The notes beneath the pieces are model-generated. The model was not told the DNA's origin, searched no databases, and saw nothing but the letters and a program-made list of their open reading frames with translations. From positions 3,488,001 to 3,552,000 of the forward strand of contig NZ_CP054699.1 in assembly GCF_022558445.1 (NCBI RefSeq): 64,000 bases of DNA, in the 5' to 3' direction. Origin of the DNA: Candidatus Contubernalis alkalaceticus (GTDB lineage: Bacteria > Bacillota > Dethiobacteria > SKNC01). The translations under genes were made by a program, and so were the position numbers. Position 1 is the stretch's first letter, and every line of letters begins with the position of its first letter. Shown here piece after piece: positions 60,061 through 64,000 of the stretch.

Positions 60061-60150
60061 TTTTACCTCCTATGACTATTTATATTATATTTGCCGACCC
60101 TATAAAATTATTCGGCTTTTCACCCATAACCCCTTTACCTTTTTTTTAGG

Positions 60151-60257
60151 GTATAAAACCCACCATAAAGCGTTAGGATAGGTAATGGCTATTAATTAAC
60201 TGGAGCTCTGTCTTCACCTGATTCCCCAATTTTTCAGCTTGCTGAAACCAGTTCTCT
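60151..60257 (-). repeat. Two-hairpin intergenic element, copy 6 (decayed)
   Basis: The most diverged copy, with hairpin 2 broken (CCACCATAAAGCGTTAGG). It keeps the flank TTTTTTTTAGGGTATAA and CTTGCTGAAACCAGTT end. It lies in the divergent gap before yyaC. Confidence 0.8.
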
Positions 60258-60275
60258 TTTTAATATTAAAGAACA

Positions 60276-60305
60276 TACATATTGCCCGGGAATTAACATA
60301 TACTA
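60276..60305 (+). promoter_or_regulatory. Possible sigma-G/F promoter of yyaC
   Basis: TACATA (60276-60281), 17-bp spacer, TATACTA (60299-60305), close to the sigma-G pattern TGMATA-N17-CATWMTA. No sigma-A promoter fits better here. Confidence 0.4.
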
Positions 60306-60327
60306 ATTATGGAAAGAGAGGTAAACC

Positions 60328-60969
60328 ATGAAAATCCCTTTATATAAAAAAACCCCAGATAATCAAAGGGCTTCAACGGGGAAAAATCGTAAAGAGTTAT
60401 TCTCGGTAGAAGACCCTAAAACCCCTTACACACTGGCAGAATTACTAGCTTCGGTTCTGCCCACATCAGGAAAAAACCAGTTAATATTTGTAGGTGTCGG
60501 CAGTGACCGCTCTACAGGAGATTGCCTGGGCCCCCTGGTAGGAAGCAAGCTGGAAGAGCGTAGATCCCCTGGAATTGTGGTTTTAGGCACATTAGGGGAT
60601 CCAGTGCATGCTTTAAACCTGAAAGAAACCTTAGAGAATATTAACCGTCAGTTTAAAAATCCCTTTATACTGGCAGTAGATGCCGCCTTGGGAAGCAAAA
60701 AAAATGTGGGCATGATAAAAATAGAAGAGGGGCCACTGCTGCCGGGATTGGCCGTTAAAAAAAACCTTCCCGCCGTAGGCGACCTTCATGTAACAGGGAC
60801 GGTAAATGTCAGCGGACACATGGAACATTTGGTTCTGCAGAATACCCGCCTATTTCTAGTTATGAATCTAGCCAGAGTAATATCTGCAGGTATTCATATG
60901 GCCTTAAGAAAAAATTATTCTTTTTCCTGTTCCTTCCCTTCTTCTTCAGACCTAAGGGATGTTCCGTGA
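60328..60969 (+). CDS. yyaC: Spore protease-like protein YyaC
   Basis: 213 residues: LIFVGVGSDRSTGDCLGPLVG, LGDPVHALNL, FILAVDAALG and GDLHVTGTVNVSG, as in the YyaC/DUF1256 spore family related to GPR. It lies near parB, as in B. subtilis. Its last 55 bp overlap the 3' end of the convergent bactofilin gene. Confidence 0.9.
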   Translation: MKIPLYKKTPDNQRASTGKNRKELFSVEDPKTPYTLAELLASVLPTSGKNQLIFVGVGSDRSTGDCLGPLVGSKLEERRSPGIVVLGTLGDPVHALNLKETLENINRQFKNPFILAVDAALGSKKNVGMIKIEEGPLLPGLAVKKNLPAVGDLHVTGTVNVSGHMEHLVLQNTRLFLVMNLARVISAGIHMALRKNYSFSCSFPSSSDLRDVP

Positions 60970-61286
60970 AAAACACCTCCTTCTTCAATTATTAAGCTGT
61001 TTGCCCGGATATCCCCTTCTAAGCGTCCGGTTTTATTAATCTCCATTTTTTGCTCCACATAAATATTTCCTTTAACACTTCCCGCCAAAGCAACATTTGA
61101 AGCTCTGATTTCTCCAATAATCTCTCCCGATACTCCCACTATCAAGTCACCCTCTACTTCTAAAGCTCCTTCAATTTTTCCGTCTATTCTTACAATACCC
61201 GAGGATTTTAGGGTTCCTTCAAAGAAACTTTCTTTCCCCATTAAAACTTCAACATTTCCGCTATTTATTTTTTTAGTTTTAAACAT
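60915..61286 (-). CDS. Bactofilin
   Basis: 123 residues, right-handed beta-helix repeats: SGIVRIDGKIEGALEVEGDLIVGVSGEIIGEIRA and GSVKGNIYVEQKMEINKTGRLEGDI. Bactofilins polymerise without nucleotide on the membrane. The C-terminal EEEGKEQEKE is in the overlap with yyaC. ATG behind AAAAGGAG. Confidence 0.94.
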   Translation of the reverse strand: MFKTKKINSGNVEVLMGKESFFEGTLKSSGIVRIDGKIEGALEVEGDLIVGVSGEIIGEIRASNVALAGSVKGNIYVEQKMEINKTGRLEGDIRANSLIIEEGGVFHGTSLRSEEEGKEQEKE

Positions 61287-61444
61287 GGATTGGCTCCTTT
61301 TTTAAGGTAAATACCCGCTATCACAATAGAATTTATATTCTACTTAATTTTTTGAATATCCTGCCATGTTTGGTTATTCTTTTTTTCTTATATTTTTGTT
61401 TCTTCTAAAACTCTAACCAAACCTGCTTCTTTCCCTGATAATTA

Positions 61445-61474
61445 AAAAACCGGCCCTTTAATGGGCAGGTTTTC
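61445..61474. terminator. Terminator after M23 peptidase
   Basis: AAAACCgGCCC and GGGCaGGTTTT with T-runs outside on both strands. Ends the minus-strand M23 gene. Confidence 0.8.
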
Positions 61475-61496
61475 GTTTTTTAATGTAATTAGAATA

Positions 61497-62438
61497 TTAA
61501 TTTTGGGGAATGAAGAGCATGGGATCCATAGGTTGTCCATTAACATGTACTTCATAGTGAAGGTGAGGCCCTGTGCTGAAACCGGTACTTCCCACGTGCC
61601 CGATCAGGTCTCCTTTTTCCACTGAGTCCCCCGCTTCCACCACATAATTGGTCAAGTGCGCAAACAGGGTTCGATGCTCATAAGGATGTTTGATAGTAAC
61701 CATTCTTCCCATGCCGCCATTGTATGCTGCCATCTCCACCACGCCTCTAGCCGTAGCATAAACGGGAGTGCCCCGGCTTGCCCCTATATCAATGCCGCTG
61801 TGAAACTCAATTCTACGACTATAGGGGGCCCTTCTTTCTCCAAAGGGAGATGTTATTCTGCCCTGAGTAGGCCAAATGGTAGGAGTGCCTGCCAACTGCT
61901 CCTTCTTATCTTCAACTAAGACCTTTAAATCCTCCATGGCAGCCCTGGTTAAGGGCAGTTCTATTTTTATCTGGTCCAACTCTTCATAAAGGCCAAAAGT
62001 ACCCTCTCTAACTTCCCCTGTGGTTTCCGGAGGAACAGGGAAATCATAGGAGGTTCCTCGGCTAAGCAGTGAATGCTGTTTTTCAGGAACTTCCATTTCC
62101 GATAAAATCTCCTGGAAATCCTCCAGTTCTAAAATGCTCCTCACTTCTCGATCCAACGCTTCAATACTTTTTAATTCTTGAGATATAGCTTTAGTCTCTT
62201 CATCTAAAGAAAGAATCTGTTCCCCCTGGAGGTCATTAATAATCCGAAGCTGTTTTAGTTCATCCATTTGAGACAGCATAAAATAATAGTTATTTCCTAA
62301 TAAAGAAAAACTAACTACTGCCAACATAGATATAACTGCAGCAATTAATATGGCTTTATGGGTAATGACAAAGGATCGGGGATTACTATCATAGTGAGGG
62401 ATAAACATTATAGTAAGCCTGTTATTTCTCTTTTTCAT
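61497..62438 (-). CDS. Membrane-anchored M23 peptidase
   Basis: 313 residues from ATG 62438 behind AAAGGTGA; longer frame to 62459. Basic start, one membrane span (AILIAAVISMLAVVSFSLL), a coiled-coil region about residues 55-110, and M23 with FHSGIDIGASRGTP and HLHYEV. It may cleave peptidoglycan; the bactofilin gene downstream is a common partner of M23 enzymes in shape control. Confidence 0.93.
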   Translation of the reverse strand: MKKRNNRLTIMFIPHYDSNPRSFVITHKAILIAAVISMLAVVSFSLLGNNYYFMLSQMDELKQLRIINDLQGEQILSLDEETKAISQELKSIEALDREVRSILELEDFQEILSEMEVPEKQHSLLSRGTSYDFPVPPETTGEVREGTFGLYEELDQIKIELPLTRAAMEDLKVLVEDKKEQLAGTPTIWPTQGRITSPFGERRAPYSRRIEFHSGIDIGASRGTPVYATARGVVEMAAYNGGMGRMVTIKHPYEHRTLFAHLTNYVVEAGDSVEKGDLIGHVGSTGFSTGPHLHYEVHVNGQPMDPMLFIPQN

Positions 62439-62527
62439 ACTAATATCACCTTTTAACACTCTACAATAATATTTTAGTAACGTAAGAAATATAGTTCGTC
62501 AAACATCCCATAATTCCTTTATATTTC

Positions 62528-63670
62528 CTAAAATTCTTCCATTATATTCTCCAGAGCGTCAAACAATTTGTCAATATGGTCCCGTGTATTAAAATATCCG
62601 ATGCTGACCCTTACCGCCCCCTGCTCCATCGTACCTAAGGCTTTATGAACCAGCGGAGCACAGTGAAGTCCAGAACGGGTGGCAATATCAAAATATTTAT
62701 CCAGCAGATAGGCAATATCCGTAGAGTTCTTCTCCTTAACATTGAAGGCCACCAAAGGAGCCTGCTTTTCTGAACTGCCGGGTCCATATATCTTTATTCC
62801 TTCAATTTTCCCAAGGCCCTGCAGCAGATATGAGGTTAGCTCAATTTCATGTTTTCTAATCTTATCCATTCCCTCCTGCAGAATAAAATCTATTCCTGAT
62901 CCCAAGCCAGCGATACCGGGAGTATTAGGGGTGCCGCTTTCCAGCTTATCAGGAAGTCTGCTGGGCTGTTCAAAGGATTCTGAAACGCTGCCTGTGCCTC
63001 CTTCAAAAATACTGTCCAGTTTTACCCGGTCTCCTAAACATAAGCCCCCGATCCCCTGTGGCCCCATAAGGCCCTTATGTCCCGGAAAGGTAAGCAGGTC
63101 AATGTTCAGGGCTTCTACATCAATATGAAATACTCCTGCGGTCTGGGCAGCATCCAACATGAAAATTATATCATTTTCCCTTGCTATATTGCCCACTTCC
63201 TGAACAGGAGTTATGGTTCCCAGCACATTAGAGGCATGATTAAGACAGATTAAGCGGGTATTTGGGAGTATTTCTTTTTTTATGAGCATTGGATCAATAT
63301 AGCCCTGGGAAGAGCAGGGAACTATGGTTACCCTTACCCCCTTTTGCATTAGTTTAAAAAGGGGACGAAGGGTGGAATTATGCTCCAGTGCTGTAGCAAT
63401 TACATGGTCCCCTTTATTTAGAAGTCCTTTTAAGGCCAGGTTTATAGAATGTGTGGCATTAAACGTAAAAATGACCCTGTTGGAGTTTTTAACATTAAAA
63501 AGACGGGCCATTTTTTTGCGGGTATCCTCAATAATTTTACCGGCTCTAACTGAAGCCCTGTGCCCACCCCTTCCCGGATTTGCACCTGTTTCCCTCATAA
63601 AATTTAATACAGCCTGGTAGACACTCTCTGGTTTAGGCCAGGTAGTAGCGGCATTATCCAGATAAATCAT
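62528..63670 (-). CDS. Cysteine desulfurase family protein (aminotransferase class V)
   Basis: 380 residues: IYLDNAATTWPKPESVYQAV, PLP lysine in FPGHKGLMGPQG, and Cys in SGLHCAPL, matching the EF2568-type family. Distinct from nifS at 7758. ATG behind AGGGGGAA. Unclear physiological partner. Confidence 0.9.
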   Translation of the reverse strand: MIYLDNAATTWPKPESVYQAVLNFMRETGANPGRGGHRASVRAGKIIEDTRKKMARLFNVKNSNRVIFTFNATHSINLALKGLLNKGDHVIATALEHNSTLRPLFKLMQKGVRVTIVPCSSQGYIDPMLIKKEILPNTRLICLNHASNVLGTITPVQEVGNIARENDIIFMLDAAQTAGVFHIDVEALNIDLLTFPGHKGLMGPQGIGGLCLGDRVKLDSIFEGGTGSVSESFEQPSRLPDKLESGTPNTPGIAGLGSGIDFILQEGMDKIRKHEIELTSYLLQGLGKIEGIKIYGPGSSEKQAPLVAFNVKEKNSTDIAYLLDKYFDIATRSGLHCAPLVHKALGTMEQGAVRVSIGYFNTRDHIDKLFDALENIMEEF

Positions 63671-63716
63671 TTTTAGAAATTCCCCCTAGATTAGTAATGG
63701 TTTCATTAAGGGAAAA

Positions 63717-63732
63717 TGTTTCACGTGAAACA
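63717..63732. promoter_or_regulatory. parS site 1
   Basis: Perfect 16-bp palindrome TGTTTCACGTGAAACA, the ParB/Spo0J centromere site. Confidence 0.97.
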
Positions 63733-63796
63733 TTTAGCCAACGCTTTCACTTTTTAAAATTTGTCCGTTACATTATTATATTCATATAGCTATAAA

Positions 63797-63812
63797 TGTT
63801 TCACGTGAAACA
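63797..63812. promoter_or_regulatory. parS site 2
   Basis: Identical 16-bp palindrome, 80 bp from site 1, both between the desulfurase and parB. Confidence 0.97.
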
Positions 63813-63871
63813 TTTTTTAAGTTTCTTAATAAAAAAATACTTTGCCTGTTCACCATGTACTTGCCAGCAGA

Positions 63872-64000
63872 TTAGAACAACCTTTCTAAAATTCTTTCCA
63901 GTTCTTCATGAGAGTAATATTCGATTTCTATTCTTCCCTTTTGCTTCTTATCTTTTATCTTAACCCGTGTCCCCAGTTGTCGACAAAGCCTTTCTTCAAT
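63872..64000 (-). CDS. parB: ParB/Spo0J chromosome partitioning protein, C-terminal end
   Basis: The last 42 residues read LGTRVKIKDKKQKGRIEIEYYSHEELERILERLF and stop at 63872-63874, the typical C-terminal ParB dimerisation region. It continues past the window's right edge. Paired parS sites lie right beside it. Confidence 0.93.
   Translation of the reverse strand: MEERLCRQLGTRVKIKDKKQKGRIEIEYYSHEELERILERLF

Overview
The window looks like chromosome from an anaerobic, endospore-forming Firmicute of the Clostridia type; I cannot fix the genus. The reasons are sporulation genes (sigG, spoIIR, spo0F, yyaC, a sporulation-type lonC), a WalRK system, zinc-ribbon S18 and L31 proteins, rubrerythrin, and a gene order resembling the origin-left region of Bacillus subtilis. 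ParB begins to appear at the right edge next to two perfect parS sites, so the replication origin probably lies just beyond the right end. Nearly all genes are on the minus strand, pointing away from that origin; only rubrerythrin, nikR, a class A PBP, a transposase and yyaC are on plus.

Layout, left to right. 1-3.1 kb: a sua5-ywlE-rpiB-glyA operon. 3.1-5.9 kb: a Na/phosphate symporter and a divergent rubrerythrin with a PerR-box-like promoter. 6-10 kb: sulfur and Fe-S genes (metY, iscU/nifU-like, nifS, cysK). 10-11.2 kb: an ABC ATPase with a lipoprotein but no permease. 11.5-13 kb: sigG-spoIIR behind a sigma-F-like promoter. 13.2-23.7 kb: nikR, prmC-prfA, rpmE, a LysM/M23 peptidase, rho, a cation antiporter, glpX-fsa-fba-spo0F and a small DNA-binding protein with an operator-like palindrome. 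23.9-29.7 kb: a Yip1-type protein, sppA, and a pdaD-speE-speB-pyrG operon (arginine to agmatine to putrescine/spermidine, plus CTP synthesis). 30-35.3 kb: PBP1A, an MBL-fold hydrolase, glnA, rlmH. 35.4-45.3 kb: htrA, a phosphatase-like protein, murA, the walR-walK-yycH-yycI cell-wall regulatory operon and a G5/LysM/M23 peptidase. 45.5-49.2 kb: tRNA-Glu, an IS1634-type insertion sequence and purA. 49.2-55.6 kb: dnaB, lonC, rplI, then rpsR-ssb-rpsF and ychF. 55.7-64 kb: DUF951, mscS, adk, a CvpA-like protein, a membrane-anchored beta-propeller, yyaC, bactofilin, another M23 peptidase, a cysteine desulfurase, parS and parB.

The genes are mostly housekeeping, but three signals stand out. (i) An intergenic family of about 110 bp with two hairpins occurs six times; it looks like a non-autonomous element or structured RNA, and two near-identical copies bracket the DUF951 gene. 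(ii) The IS1634-type element is flanked by perfect 72-bp direct repeats, an exceptionally long target duplication. The duplication copied the 3' end of purA and the tRNA-Glu promoter, so tRNA and purA both stay intact and a promoter now points into the IS antisense to its transposase. (iii) mscS, and probably rpsR, have a strong Shine-Dalgarno separated from the start codon by a stable inverted repeat that would bring the two to near-normal spacing. Two tandem hairpin motifs between cysK and nifS and an attenuator-like hairpin directly before glnA also lie outside the annotated genes.
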